DNA of 64,000 bases. Source: Pseudomonas frederiksbergensis (GTDB taxonomy: Bacteria; Pseudomonadota; Gammaproteobacteria; Pseudomonadales; Pseudomonadaceae). The position numbers were made by a program, and so were the translations under genes. Location: contig NZ_CP017886.1 in the NCBI RefSeq assembly GCF_001874645.1, positions 2,852,001 through 2,916,000 on the forward strand. Reading direction: 5' to 3'. The notes under the pieces are model-generated. The model made no database searches. It saw nothing but the letters and a program-made list of their open reading frames with translations, and was not told the origin of the DNA. This document shows, in pieces, positions 1 through 8,976 of this stretch. Within the stretch, counting starts at the first letter, position 1; each line of letters begins with the position of its first letter.

Positions 1-882
1 GCTTGGCTTCACGTTGAAGGTCGTCGAACCAGCTCTTGAACTCGAGCAGGGTATAGAGCTCGGCGAGCTTTTCACGGTCCGGTTCACGCAGGTGCAAATC
101 ATCAAGACCAACGTCCAGCGGCACGTCGATCTTGATGGTCGCCAATTGATAGGAGAGGAACGCCATCTCCTTGTGTTCTTCCAGCTTGGCCGGCAGCGTT
201 TTAGCGCCACGAATCGGCAACGTCGGGACGATATCGAGCTGCGCATAGAGCTCGGTCAGGCCACCGTTCACGCCCACCAGCAGGCCAGAGGCCGTCTTCG
301 GACCAATACCCGGCACGCCTGGGATGTTGTCGGAAGAGTCGCCCATCAGCGCCAGGTAATCGATGATCTGCTCGGGAGCGACACCAAATTTCTCCTTCAC
401 GCCAGCCACGTCCATCGCGCTACCGGTCATGGTATTGACCAAGGTAATGTGCCCGTCGACCAACTGCGCCATGTCCTTGTCACCGGTAGAGATCACCACC
501 GGACGGTCAGCGGCCGCGCTGCTGCGAGCCAGCGTGCCGATCACGTCGTCGGCCTCAACGCCTTCGACGCACAGCAGCGGAAAGCCCAGGGCGATCACGC
601 TCGCGTGCAATGGCTCGATCTGCACACGCATATCGTCGGGCATGCTTGGGCGGTTAGCCTTGTATTCGGCGTACATGTCATCGCGAAATGTCCCGCCCTT
701 GGCGTCGAATACGACGGCGAACGGGCTGTCCGGGTACTGCTTGCGCAGACTCTTGAGCATGTTCAGCACGCCCTTGACCGCGCCGGTCGGCAGGCCTTTG
801 GACGTGGTCAACGGTGGTAGCGCGTGAAAGGCGCGGTACAGGTAAGAAGAACCGTCCACCAGGACGAGGGGGCTTGGCTCAT
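1..882 (-). CDS. polA: DNA polymerase I, N-terminal part (runs off the window; apparent frameshift near the start)
   Basis: The leftward reading frame gives the 5'-nuclease domain of Pol [21 protein letters not shown], then [29 protein letters not shown] and [18 protein letters not shown], ending inside [15 protein letters not shown] at the window edge. The enzyme fills gaps and removes RNA primers in replication and excision repair. The natural start appears to be ATG at 882 (MSQAP...), but the C run at about 866-870 has five C where the family sequence MSQAPLVLVDG needs six. As written, ATG 882 is therefore out of frame with the rest. The PolA frame itself stays open back to another ATG at 958, which would add an unusual N-terminal extension and overlap the divergent gene's start. 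A sequencing indel in a homopolymer is the likeliest explanation. The identity of the gene is certain. Confidence 0.93.
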
Positions 883-956
883 GAGCAGGATCAACCTTTT
901 CGGCGGGTCCGGCGCTAGAATAGCGGGACCGTTGACGACAAAGGGACAAGGTTATC

Positions 957-1247
957 ATGCGCTCACTCAATCGCCTGTTGCTGGCTGGCTTCTTTGCAAT
1001 CACTCCTCTGGCCGTCATGGCAGCCAATGATGCACCGACGCCAGAACCGGAAGTCACCATCCACACTGAAGGTGACAAAGTCATTCAGGAGTACCGCCAG
1101 AACGGTTTCCTGTATGCGATCAAGGTTACGCCGAAGGGCGCACCGCCGTATTTTCTGGTGCGCGCGGACGGGACAGATGCAAACTTCATCCGCTCGGATC
1201 AGCCAGATATGCTGATTCCGTCGTGGAAAATCTTTGAATGGAAGTAG
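957..1247 (+). CDS. DUF2782 family small exported protein
   Basis: A 96-residue protein with a signal peptide (about residues 1-22, [20 protein letters not shown]). The mature part is short, charged and rich in Thr/Glu and aromatic residues ([21 protein letters not shown]) and ends in WKIFEWK, which matches the DUF2782 family of pseudomonads. Its function is unknown and it probably lies in the periplasm. It is divergent from polA and ends about 60 bases before thrB, so it may be co-transcribed with thrB. An AAGG lies upstream of the ATG at a usable distance. Confidence 0.8.
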   Translation: MRSLNRLLLAGFFAITPLAVMAANDAPTPEPEVTIHTEGDKVIQEYRQNGFLYAIKVTPKGAPPYFLVRADGTDANFIRSDQPDMLIPSWKIFEWK

Positions 1248-1307
1248 TTTCTTAACTTTAATCGGCGCTGGCTCAACCGCGGCGCCCGAACTGAGCAGTT
1301 TTTAACC

Positions 1308-2258
1308 ATGTCTGTGTTTACCCCCCTGGCTCGGCCCGAGCTGGAAACCTTTCTCGCCCCTTATGGGCTCGGCCGCCTGCTTGATTTCCAGGGGATTGCC
1401 GCGGGTAGCGAAAACACCAATTTCTTCATCAGCCTGGAGCAGGGCGAGTTTGTCCTGACCCTGGTTGAGCGCGGCCCCGTGCAGGAGATGCCGTTCTTTA
1501 TCGAGCTGCTCGACGTGCTGCACGACGCCGACCTGCCGGTGCCCTACGCGCTGCGTACCACCGACGGCATCGCCCTGCGCGAATTGGCCGGCAAACCCGC
1601 GCTGCTGCAGCCACGGCTGGCCGGCAAGCACATCAAGCAAGCCAACGCACAGCATTGCGCGCAAGTCGGTGAATTGCTGGGACACCTGCACGTGGCAACC
1701 AAAGACAACATGATCAAGCGCAAAACCGATCGCGGCCTGGACTGGATGCTCGAAGAAGGCACGCAACTGCTGTCGCACCTGAATGCCGCGCAAAACAATC
1801 TGCTGCAACGCGCCTTGAACGAAATCACTGAGCAGAAGACCAGAATTCTGGCGCTGCCTCGGGCCAACATCCACGCTGACTTGTTCCGCGACAACGCGAT
1901 GTTCGAAGGCACGCACCTGACCGGGCTGATCGATTTCTACAACGCCTGTTCAGGGCCGATGCTCTACGACGTGGCGATTGCCCTGAATGACTGGTGCTCG
2001 GACGAAGACGGCTTGATTGACGGGCCACGGGCGCGGGCATTGCTCGGGGCTTATGCGGCATTGCGCCCGTTCACCGCCGCCGAGGCCGAGCTGTGGCCGA
2101 CCATGCTGCGGGTGGCCTGTGTACGGTTCTGGCTGTCGCGCTTGATCGCCGCCGAATCCTTTGCCGGACAGGACGTGCTGATTCACGATCCAATGGAGTT
2201 TCAGCAGCGCCTGGCCCAGCGTCAGCACGTCAGTACCCCGTTACCGTTCGCGCTCTAA
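1308..2258 (+). CDS. thrB: Homoserine kinase (ThrB, APH-fold type)
   Basis: A 316-residue protein of the aminoglycoside phosphotransferase-like fold used as homoserine kinase in pseudomonads. It phosphorylates L-homoserine with ATP on the way to threonine. Visible landmarks are the N-terminal FQGIAAGSENTNFFI, the catalytic loop ANIHADLFRDNAMF and the metal-binding GLIDFYNACSGPMLYDVA. It differs from the GHMP-kinase ThrB of enterics. The length is normal for the family. It follows a DUF2782 gene and ends just before a REP element, which may protect or end the transcript. Confidence 0.93.
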   Translation: MSVFTPLARPELETFLAPYGLGRLLDFQGIAAGSENTNFFISLEQGEFVLTLVERGPVQEMPFFIELLDVLHDADLPVPYALRTTDGIALRELAGKPALLQPRLAGKHIKQANAQHCAQVGELLGHLHVATKDNMIKRKTDRGLDWMLEEGTQLLSHLNAAQNNLLQRALNEITEQKTRILALPRANIHADLFRDNAMFEGTHLTGLIDFYNACSGPMLYDVAIALNDWCSDEDGLIDGPRARALLGAYAALRPFTAAEAELWPTMLRVACVRFWLSRLIAAESFAGQDVLIHDPMEFQQRLAQRQHVSTPLPFAL

Positions 2259-2264
2259 AGTCAG

Positions 2265-2354
2265 AAGATCGCAGCCTGCGGCAGCTCCTACGGGTGAACA
2301 CAAACCTTTGTAGGAGCTGCCAAAGGTTCGGGCCGCGTTCGGACGATCTTTTTT
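2265..2354. repeat. REP-type palindromic repeat (two arms, right arm of a variant type)
   Basis: The left arm reads GATCGCAGCCTGCGG then CAGCTCCTAC. The right arm begins GTAGGAGCTGCC but continues as a variant (GGTTCGGGCCGCGTTC then GGACGATC) before a T run. It lies between convergent thrB and znuA, where such elements often act as bidirectional terminators. The same variant arm recurs near 53.2 kb. Confidence 0.8.
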
Positions 2355-2359
2355 ATGGG

Positions 2360-3280
2360 TTAAAGCGACTCCAGACACCCCGCCAAATCATTCCCCAACT
2401 TCTCCAACACCTGCTCATAGCCCTGAGCCGTCGCCGGCGTGTAACCGCCCAAGGCATCCAGCTCCGCCAGTTTCACCGGCAAACCGGCCACCAGCGTTTC
2501 AGCCAATCGTGGTCGCATCGGCGGCTCGCTGAACACGCAGGTCTTACCGACTTCCTGCAAGCGCGAGCGCATCGCCGCAACGTGCTGGGCGCCTGGCTGC
2601 ACTTCTGCGGCCACGCTGAACACGCCGGTGTGCTTGAGGCCGTAGGCGTCTTCGAAGTAATCGAACGCTTCATGGAACACGAAGTAAGGTTTGCCCGCGA
2701 CACCCGCCAGGCGCGCTTTCAAGCGCAGATCCAGCGCGTCCAAACGCTCATCGAACGCCTTGAGATTGCTCTGATAGCGCGGCGCATTCGCAGGGTCCGC
2801 AGCACTGAGGTCGGTGGCGATTTTTGCCGCGATCACTCGCGCGTTGACCGGTGACAGCCAAAGGTGAGCATCGAGGCTGCCGGGGCGATGGTCGTGATCG
2901 TGCTCGTCGGCATCAACAGCGTGGGAGTGGCTGTCTTGTGCGAAGCGGCGCAGCTTCAAACCTGGCAAGTCCTGCACGGCAACCGACGGCAGACTGCGGC
3001 CTTTGAGCACGCGCGGAAGGAAACCTTCCATGTCCGGACCAATCCAGTAGAGCAAATCCACCGACTGCACCTTCCGTACGTCGGAAGGGCGCAAGGCATA
3101 GTTATGCGGCGACGCACCCGGCGGCAGCAACACTTCGGGAATTCCTACGCCGTCCTGCACCGCAGCAGCAATCAGCTGCAGGGGCTTGATGCTGGTCAGT
3201 ACGTTCACTTCGGCGTGAGCGCTGCTGATCACGAACAAACTGGTAGTAAATGCGACAAAGATGGCAAAAAGTCTGGACAC
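2360..3280 (-). CDS. znuA: Zinc ABC transporter, periplasmic zinc-binding protein
   Basis: A cluster 9 solute-binding protein that captures Zn2+ in the periplasm for ZnuBC. It has a signal peptide (to about residue 23, SSAHAE), the family motif GASPHNYALRPSD with the ligand His near 59, a His/Asp-rich loop near 118-131 (HSHAVDADEHDHDH), further ligand His near 139 (DAHLWLSP) and 203 (FVFHEAFDYF), and a C-terminal Asp near 275. I chose the GTG at 3280 (MSRLFAIF...) because a GAGTGG lies five bases upstream; the GTG at 3289 has no room for a ribosome site. It is divergent from zur-znuCB, and the shared region holds a candidate Zur site. Confidence 0.93.
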   Translation of the reverse strand: MSRLFAIFVAFTTSLFVISSAHAEVNVLTSIKPLQLIAAAVQDGVGIPEVLLPPGASPHNYALRPSDVRKVQSVDLLYWIGPDMEGFLPRVLKGRSLPSVAVQDLPGLKLRRFAQDSHSHAVDADEHDHDHRPGSLDAHLWLSPVNARVIAAKIATDLSAADPANAPRYQSNLKAFDERLDALDLRLKARLAGVAGKPYFVFHEAFDYFEDAYGLKHTGVFSVAAEVQPGAQHVAAMRSRLQEVGKTCVFSEPPMRPRLAETLVAGLPVKLAELDALGGYTPATAQGYEQVLEKLGNDLAGCLESL

Positions 3281-3307
3281 GATGACCACTCAAAGAGGCG
3301 AGAACGG

Positions 3308-3320
3308 GTAACATAATAAC
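3308..3320. promoter_or_regulatory. Candidate Zur operator between znuA and zur
   Basis: GTAACATAATAAC is an AT-rich, loosely palindromic stretch in the 66-bp region between the divergent znuA and zur genes. Its form resembles gamma-proteobacterial Zur sites (GTTAT...ATAAC half-sites), though the left half matches poorly. Control of both znuA and zur-znuCB by Zur is expected from the family; the exact site is my inference. Confidence 0.35.
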
Positions 3321-3346
3321 GTCTCTCACAAAACTCGTCGCCGCTC

Positions 3347-3829
3347 ATGCCTAAAACACCGCTAGCCAGCCGTCCCCACGACCACTCTCACTGCGTGCAC
3401 AGCGCATTGTCCGAGGCCGATGTCATTTGCGCACGTCAGGGCTTGCGCCTGACCGCACTGCGTCGGCGGGTACTGGAACTGGTCTGGCAAAGCCACAAGC
3501 CGCTGGGTGCCTACGACATTTTGGCGGTCCTCAGCGAGCAGGATGGCCGCCGCGCTGCGCCGCCGACCGTCTACCGCGCGCTGGATTTCCTGCTGGATAA
3601 CGGCCTGGTCCATCGCATCTCTTCGCTCAACGCCTTTGTGGGCTGCAATCATCCGGGGCACGCCCACCAGGGCCAGTTCCTGATTTGCCGCGAATGCCAT
3701 GCGGCCATCGAGCTCGAACAGAAATCCATCAGCGACACGATCATCCACAGCGCTGGCGAAGTCGGGTTTGTGGTCGAAGGCCAGACCGTCGAAGTGGTCG
3801 GTCTCTGCTCGGGTTGCCAGGGGGCTTGA
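3347..3829 (+). CDS. zur: Zinc uptake regulator, Fur family
   Basis: A 160-residue Fur-family repressor. The winged-helix domain is in the first half ([24 protein letters not shown], then [20 protein letters not shown]), and the metal-binding dimerisation domain follows. It shows the structural-zinc cysteine pairs ICRECH and CSGCQ and the segment [11 protein letters not shown]. It senses Zn2+ and represses zinc uptake genes. It heads the zur-znuC-znuB operon, and its TGA overlaps the znuC ATG (TGATG). The equivalent P. aeruginosa gene was called np20. Confidence 0.92.
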   Translation: MPKTPLASRPHDHSHCVHSALSEADVICARQGLRLTALRRRVLELVWQSHKPLGAYDILAVLSEQDGRRAAPPTVYRALDFLLDNGLVHRISSLNAFVGCNHPGHAHQGQFLICRECHAAIELEQKSISDTIIHSAGEVGFVVEGQTVEVVGLCSGCQGA

Positions 3830-4614
3830 TGAGCACTGCGTTAATCCGCCTCAATCAGGTTGCGGTGACCTTCGCCGGGCAACGCGTACTGGACAACATC
3901 GAACTGAGCGTCGAACCAGGGCAGATCGTCACCCTGATCGGCCCCAATGGCGCCGGCAAGACCACGCTGGTTCGCGCCGTTCTTGGCCTGCTCAAGCCTG
4001 ACAGCGGCAGCGTCTGGCGCAAGCCGAAACTGCGGGTCGGCTACATGCCGCAGAAACTGCACGTTGACCCGACCTTGCCGCTTTCGGTGCTACGTTTTTT
4101 GCGCCTGGTGCCGGGCGTGGATCGTGTACGCGCCCTGGCGGCGCTCAAGGAAGTCGGCGCCGAACAGGTGATCGACAGCCCGGTGCAGAGCGTTTCCGGC
4201 GGTGAAATGCAGCGTGTATTACTGGCCCGCGCTCTGTTGCGCGAGCCTGAGCTGCTGGTGCTCGACGAGCCGGTGCAAGGCGTCGACGTGGCCGGACAAG
4301 CCGAGCTTTACAGCTTGATCACCCGTCTGCGCGACCGCCACGGCTGCGGGGTGTTGATGGTTTCCCACGATCTGCACCTGGTGATGAGCACCACCGACCA
4401 GGTGGTCTGCCTCAATCGCCACGTCTGTTGCTCCGGGCATCCCGAGCAGGTCAGCGGCGACCCGGCGTTCGTCGAGCTGTTCGGCAAGAACGCGCAGAGT
4501 CTGGCGGTCTATCACCACCATCACGACCACGCCCACGACTTGCATGGCTCGGTCGTCAGCGCGGCACCGGCCGCTCACACCCACGTTCATGGAGATGGCT
4601 GCAAGCATGGCTGA
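3829..4614 (+). CDS. znuC: Zinc ABC transporter, ATP-binding subunit
   Basis: A 261-residue ABC ATPase that powers zinc import with ZnuB. Visible are Walker [10 protein letters not shown] (residues 38-46), the signature SVSGGEMQR, Walker [13 protein letters not shown] and the switch His in VSHD. The start is the ATG at 3829 that overlaps the zur stop by one base (TGATG). The last 34 residues form a His-rich tail with 11 His ([22 protein letters not shown]), a likely cytoplasmic zinc-binding or zinc-sensing tail. The end overlaps the znuB start by 8 bases. Confidence 0.94.
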   Translation: MSTALIRLNQVAVTFAGQRVLDNIELSVEPGQIVTLIGPNGAGKTTLVRAVLGLLKPDSGSVWRKPKLRVGYMPQKLHVDPTLPLSVLRFLRLVPGVDRVRALAALKEVGAEQVIDSPVQSVSGGEMQRVLLARALLREPELLVLDEPVQGVDVAGQAELYSLITRLRDRHGCGVLMVSHDLHLVMSTTDQVVCLNRHVCCSGHPEQVSGDPAFVELFGKNAQSLAVYHHHHDHAHDLHGSVVSAAPAAHTHVHGDGCKHG

Positions 4615-5395
4615 TTTTCTGTTGTACGCCCTGCTCGCAGGCCTGGCCCTGGCCGCCGTCGCAGGTCCGCTGGGATCGTTCGTGGTCTGGCGGCGCATGG
4701 CCTATTTCGGCGACACCCTGTCCCACGCGGCATTGCTCGGCGTGGCGTTGGGTTTTCTGCTGGATGTCAGCCCGACCATTGCGGTCACTGTCGGCTGTCT
4801 GTTGCTGGCCGTACTGCTGGTGACCTTGCAACAGCGTCAGCCGTTGGCTTCCGACACCTTGTTGGGGATTCTTGCGCCCAGCACGCTCTCTCTGGGGCTG
4901 GTGGTACTAAGCTTCATGCATGAAGTGCGGATCGACCTGATGGCCTATCTGTTCGGCGACTTGCTGGCGATCAGCCCGACCGATCTTTCGTGGATCCTCG
5001 GCGGCAGCGCGGCGGTGATGCTGCTACTGGTGGCGCTGTGGCGGCCATTGCTGGCGATTACCGTGCACGAAGAACTGGCCACGGTCGAAGGCCTGCCCGT
5101 GGCGGCGTTGCGCCTGACGTTGATGCTGTTGATTGCGGTGGTGATCGCGGTGGCGATGAAAATCGTCGGCGTGCTGTTGATTACTTCCTTGTTGATCATC
5201 CCGGCGGCTGCGGCACAACGTCACGCCCGGTCACCCGAGCAGATGGCCTTGGGCGCGAGTTTGCTCGGTATACTCGCGGTCTGCGGTGGCCTGGCGCTGT
5301 CGTGGTTCAAGGACACGCCGGCCGGCCCATCGATTGTGGTTGCCGCCGCCGCGCTGTTTCTGCTGAGTTTTGTCCTGCCCCGTCGAGGGGTGTAG
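4607..5395 (+). CDS. znuB: Zinc ABC transporter, membrane permease
   Basis: A 262-residue ABC-3 family permease with about eight hydrophobic segments (start [20 protein letters not shown]; also [20 protein letters not shown]). It has the family segment [20 protein letters not shown] near the N-terminus, which fits zinc/manganese permeases. I chose the ATG at 4607 because it overlaps the znuC stop (ATGGCTGA), showing translational coupling, and because the upstream extension in this frame lies inside znuC. It forms the inner-membrane channel for ZnuA-delivered Zn2+. Confidence 0.94.
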   Translation: MADFLLYALLAGLALAAVAGPLGSFVVWRRMAYFGDTLSHAALLGVALGFLLDVSPTIAVTVGCLLLAVLLVTLQQRQPLASDTLLGILAPSTLSLGLVVLSFMHEVRIDLMAYLFGDLLAISPTDLSWILGGSAAVMLLLVALWRPLLAITVHEELATVEGLPVAALRLTLMLLIAVVIAVAMKIVGVLLITSLLIIPAAAAQRHARSPEQMALGASLLGILAVCGGLALSWFKDTPAGPSIVVAAAALFLLSFVLPRRGV

Positions 5396-5432
5396 ACTTG
5401 CTCGTTTTTTGCGCAATCAGAGAGTCGCAGGA

Positions 5433-6146
5433 ATGAAGCCGTTCGCCTCCCGTTATCTGCTCCTTGTTGCATTTTCGCTGCTACTTGGCGCCTGCCAAAG
5501 CACCCCGCCGGCCCCCGAGGTCCCGGACGCACGGGCTACGGCGATCGCGCAGCTGGAGCAAAGCCTGGCCAGCAGTGAACTGGCCACCGCCGAGGATCAA
5601 TTGGCCGCCTTGCAGGCCGAATCACCCAACGACCCGTCGCTGGAACACTATCAGCGGCAACTCGCCGAAGCCTACTTGCAACGGAGTCAGATCGTTCTGC
5701 AAAAAGGCGACGTGAATGCCGCTGCCACGGCCCTGAGCCGGGCCCGCGCGTTGATGCCCAAAGCCCCGGCGCTGACCGGTGGTGTCAACAACGCCATCAC
5801 CCATGCGCGCAAAGCCGAACTGGACCAGGCCGAGGCCGCCCTCAAAGCCGCCGAAGCCAAGCGTGTCGCCAAGGTGATCGACCCCACCGCTGAAAGCACC
5901 ACCGTCGCGCTGAACATCACCGATAGCAAGCAACTGCGTCGGCAACTCGATGCGATTGCCAGCGATGTGGTGAGCTACCAATGCGACGTCAGCATCCAGG
6001 CGCCGCGCACCGAAGATTACCCGTGGCTGGCCACGCTACTGACCAAGCGGGTGAAGAAGCTTGATGAAGACTTCGACCTGAAGATCGAACGACAGATTCT
6101 GCGCAACGTCCCGGCACAGATGGTTCTGACGCCGCATAAGCCTTAA
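5433..6146 (+). CDS. Predicted lipoprotein, tetratricopeptide-like helices
   Basis: A 237-residue protein with a lipobox (LLLGAC, Cys near residue 20), so it is probably a lipid-anchored envelope protein. The middle is alanine-rich and helical with TPR-like periodicity (AIAQLEQSLASSELATAEDQ, AYLQRSQIVLQKGDVNAAA). The C-terminus is a mixed domain with CDVSIQAPRTEDYPWL. The same gene sits between znuB and metN in P. aeruginosa. The function is unknown. It starts 37 bases after znuB and could be read from the same transcript. Confidence 0.75.
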   Translation: MKPFASRYLLLVAFSLLLGACQSTPPAPEVPDARATAIAQLEQSLASSELATAEDQLAALQAESPNDPSLEHYQRQLAEAYLQRSQIVLQKGDVNAAATALSRARALMPKAPALTGGVNNAITHARKAELDQAEAALKAAEAKRVAKVIDPTAESTTVALNITDSKQLRRQLDAIASDVVSYQCDVSIQAPRTEDYPWLATLLTKRVKKLDEDFDLKIERQILRNVPAQMVLTPHKP

Positions 6147-6151
6147 AAGAG

Positions 6152-6214
6152 AAGATCGCAGCCTGCGGCAGCTCCTACATCGGACCGTAGGAGCTGCCGG
6201 AGGCTGCGATCTTT
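6152..6214. repeat. REP-type palindromic repeat
   Basis: Two inverted REP arms, AAGATCGCAGCCTGCGG and its complement CGGAGGCTGCGATCTTTT, are joined through CAGCTCCTAC/GTAGGAGCTG. The T run at the right end makes it a plausible rightward terminator after the lipoprotein gene. Confidence 0.85.
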
Positions 6215-6353
6215 TGCATTTTCGGGTATCGCGTTATTCCCAAATGACTGGATGAATGCGAAATAAATGCTAATAGCCTCTATGCGGACACGCTAAAATG
6301 CCCACCCGGCTAACCGCTGATCCTTTTCTAACGCGCCCCACAAGGTTCGCTAC

Positions 6354-7361
6354 GTGATCGAGTTTCAAAACGTCCATAAAACTTACCGCGTTGCCGGTAA
6401 GGATATTCCCGCACTGCACCCGACCAGTCTGACGATTGAGAACGGGCAAGTGTTCGGCCTGATCGGTCATTCCGGTGCGGGGAAAAGTACCCTGTTGCGT
6501 CTGATCAACCGCCTGGAAAACTCCAGTGGTGGCAAGATCATCGTCGATGGCGAAGAAGTCACCGCACTGGACGCCAATGCGCTGCGCCGCTTCCGTCAGC
6601 AAGTCGGGATGATCTTCCAGCACTTCAACCTGCTGGCCTCCAAGACGGTTGCCGACAACGTCGCGCTGCCGCTGACCCTGGCCGGGGAACTGTCGCGCAG
6701 TGAGATCGACCAACGCGTAGCCGAGTTGCTCGCCCGCGTCGGCCTGTCCGACCATGCAAAAAAGTACCCGGCGCAGCTGTCCGGTGGCCAGAAGCAGCGC
6801 GTCGGCATCGCTCGCGCCCTGGCGACCAAGCCGAAAATCCTGCTCTGCGACGAGGCCACCAGCGCCCTCGACCCGCAAACCACCGCGTCGGTCTTGCAAC
6901 TGTTGGCCGAGATCAACCGTGAGCTGAACCTGACCATCGTGCTGATCACCCATGAAATGGACGTGATTCGCCGAGTCTGCGACCAAGTCGCGGTAATGGA
7001 TGCCGGCGTGATCGTCGAGCAAGGTCCGGTGGCCGACGTGTTCCTGCACCCGAAACACCCGACCACCAAGCGCTTCGTTCAGGAAGACGAGCAGATCGAC
7101 GAAAGCGAACAGCGTGACGACTTCGCTCACGTGCCGGGCCGCATCGTGCGCCTGACTTTCCAGGGCGATGCCACCTACGCGCCGTTGCTGGGCACCGTCG
7201 CCCGCGAAACGGGTGTGGACTACAGCATCCTCGCCGGTCGTATCGATCGCATCAAAAACACCCCCTACGGGCAATTGACCCTGGCAGTTACCGGCGGTGA
7301 CATGGAAGCGGCTTTCGCCCGCTTCACCGCGGCAGACGTCCACATGGAGGTGCTGCGTTAA
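6354..7361 (+). CDS. metN: Methionine ABC transporter, ATP-binding subunit
   Basis: A 335-residue ATPase of the methionine uptake family. It has Walker [10 protein letters not shown], the signature [15 protein letters not shown] and Walker [17 protein letters not shown]. The C-terminal NIL/C2 regulatory domain (about 260-335, [20 protein letters not shown]) binds methionine and inhibits transport when the cell is replete. The start is a GTG at 6354, with AAGG eight bases upstream. Its TAA overlaps the metI ATG (TAATG). No S-box or other known methionine riboswitch was recognised upstream. Confidence 0.95.
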   Translation: MIEFQNVHKTYRVAGKDIPALHPTSLTIENGQVFGLIGHSGAGKSTLLRLINRLENSSGGKIIVDGEEVTALDANALRRFRQQVGMIFQHFNLLASKTVADNVALPLTLAGELSRSEIDQRVAELLARVGLSDHAKKYPAQLSGGQKQRVGIARALATKPKILLCDEATSALDPQTTASVLQLLAEINRELNLTIVLITHEMDVIRRVCDQVAVMDAGVIVEQGPVADVFLHPKHPTTKRFVQEDEQIDESEQRDDFAHVPGRIVRLTFQGDATYAPLLGTVARETGVDYSILAGRIDRIKNTPYGQLTLAVTGGDMEAAFARFTAADVHMEVLR

Positions 7362-8035
7362 TGGAAGCCCTGATGAGTTTCTTCGCCAATATCGACTGGT
7401 TCGAAATCTGGCTGGCCACCGGCGACACCTTGCTGATGCTTGGCGGCTCGCTGTTGTTCACCGTGCTGCTCGGCCTGCCGCTGGGTGTGTTGCTGTTTCT
7501 GTGCAGCCCGCGCCAGTTACTCGAAGCCAAAGGCGTTTACGCGCTGCTGTCGCTGATCGTGAATATCCTGCGTTCGCTGCCGTTCATCATTCTGCTGATC
7601 GTGATGATCCCGTTCACCGTACTGATCACCGGTACCTCGTTGGGCGTCGGTGGTGCGATTCCGCCGCTGGTAGTCGGCGCTACGCCGTTCTTTGCCCGCC
7701 TGGTCGAAACCGCTCTGCGTGAAGTCGATCGCGGCATCATCGAGGCGACCCAGGCCATGGGCGCGACGACCCGCCAGATCATCGTCAACGCGCTGCTGCC
7801 GGAAGCCCGCCCGGGCATTTTCGCAGCGATCACGGTGACCGCGATTACGCTGGTGTCCTACACGGCCATGGCCGGTGTGGTCGGCGCCGGTGGCTTGGGT
7901 GACCTGGCAATTCGCTTCGGCTACCAACGTTTCCAGACCGACGTGATGGTAGTGACCGTGGTGTTGCTGCTGGTGTTGGTCCAGGTTCTGCAAACCGTCG
8001 GCGATAAGCTGGTGGTGCACTTTTCCCGAAAATAA
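7361..8035 (+). CDS. metI: Methionine ABC transporter, permease
   Basis: A 224-residue inner-membrane permease with about five membrane spans. It carries the coupling segment EATQAMGATTRQIIVNALLP that contacts the ATPase. It is translationally coupled to metN through TAATG. The ATG at 7373 is a possible alternative start but lacks that coupling. It imports D- and L-methionine together with MetN and MetQ. Confidence 0.95.
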   Translation: MEALMSFFANIDWFEIWLATGDTLLMLGGSLLFTVLLGLPLGVLLFLCSPRQLLEAKGVYALLSLIVNILRSLPFIILLIVMIPFTVLITGTSLGVGGAIPPLVVGATPFFARLVETALREVDRGIIEATQAMGATTRQIIVNALLPEARPGIFAAITVTAITLVSYTAMAGVVGAGGLGDLAIRFGYQRFQTDVMVVTVVLLLVLVQVLQTVGDKLVVHFSRK

Positions 8036-8096
8036 ATGCAATCGCCGGCCACGGCTGGCAGACGCTCGAAAGGGCGCCTCACAAGGAGTTTGCTGG

Positions 8097-8870
8097 ATGA
8101 AAAAACTACTCGTCGCGTTCGCTGCCGTTGCAGCGTTCTCCGCTCAGGCCGCTGAAACCCTGACCGTCGCTGCCACCCCGGTTCCGCACGCGGAAATTCT
8201 CGAGTTCGTGAAACCGGCACTGGCCAAAGAAGGCGTCGACCTCAAGGTCAAGGTGTTTACCGACTACGTGCAGCCGAACGTACAGGTTGCCGAGAAGCGC
8301 CTGGACGCCAACTTCTTCCAGCACCAGCCGTACCTCGATGAGTTCAACAAGGCCAAGGGCACCCACCTGGTGAGCGTTGCCGGTGTGCACCTCGAGCCGC
8401 TGGGCGCGTACTCCACTAAGTACAAGACCCTCGCTGAACTGCCAGGCGGCGCCAACGTGGTGATCCCGAACGACGCCACCAACGGCGGCCGTGCGCTGTT
8501 GCTGCTGGAGAAGGCCGGCCTGATCAAGTTGAAGGATTCGAAAAACATCCTGTCGACCGTCAAGGACATCACCGAGAACACCAAGGACCTGAAATTCCGT
8601 GAACTGGAAGCTGCGACCATCCCGCGCGTGCTGACCCAGGTCGACCTGGCGCTGATCAACACCAACTACGCGCTGGAAGCCAAGCTCGATCCGTCCAAGG
8701 ACGCACTGGTTATCGAAGGCGAAGACTCGCCTTACGTGAACATCCTGGTCGCCCGCCCGGACGACAAGGACAGCGATGCAATGAAGAAACTGGTTGCTGC
8801 CCTGCACAGCCCGGAAATGAAGGCCTTCATTCTGGAGAAGTACAAAGGCGCGGTATTGCCAGCGTTCTGA
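8097..8870 (+). CDS. metQ: Methionine-binding protein of the MetNIQ transporter
   Basis: A 257-residue NlpA-family substrate-binding protein. It has an ordinary signal peptide (MKKLLVAFAAVAAFSAQA) without a lipobox Cys, so it looks soluble and periplasmic rather than lipid-anchored as in E. coli. Typical segments are TLTVAATPVPHAEIL, ANFFQHQPYLDEFN and VVIPNDATNGGRALLLLEK. It lies 61 bases after metI with AAGGAG upstream of the ATG. A REP element follows and separates it from the convergent senC. Confidence 0.94.
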   Translation: MKKLLVAFAAVAAFSAQAAETLTVAATPVPHAEILEFVKPALAKEGVDLKVKVFTDYVQPNVQVAEKRLDANFFQHQPYLDEFNKAKGTHLVSVAGVHLEPLGAYSTKYKTLAELPGGANVVIPNDATNGGRALLLLEKAGLIKLKDSKNILSTVKDITENTKDLKFRELEAATIPRVLTQVDLALINTNYALEAKLDPSKDALVIEGEDSPYVNILVARPDDKDSDAMKKLVAALHSPEMKAFILEKYKGAVLPAF

Positions 8871-8882
8871 TCTAAGCAATAC

Positions 8883-8964
8883 AAAAAAGATCGCAGCCTT
8901 CGGCAGGTCCTACAGAACACGATATCCGTGTGTAGGAGCTGGCATAGCCTGCGATCTTTTTTTT
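8883..8964. repeat. REP-type palindromic repeat, possible bidirectional terminator
   Basis: Inverted arms AAAAGATCGCAGCCTTCGG and TAGCCTGCGATCTTTTTTTT enclose CAGGTCCTAC...GTAGGAGCTGGC. It has A-rich left and T-rich right flanks and sits between convergent metQ and senC, so it is likely to stop transcription from both sides. Confidence 0.85.
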
Positions 8965-8976
8965 GTGTCTGAAGAA

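Noticed and set aside
6216..6353. Methionine riboswitch upstream of metNIQ
   Set aside because: The region is only about 140 bases and shows no S-box or SAM-riboswitch pattern that I can recognise.
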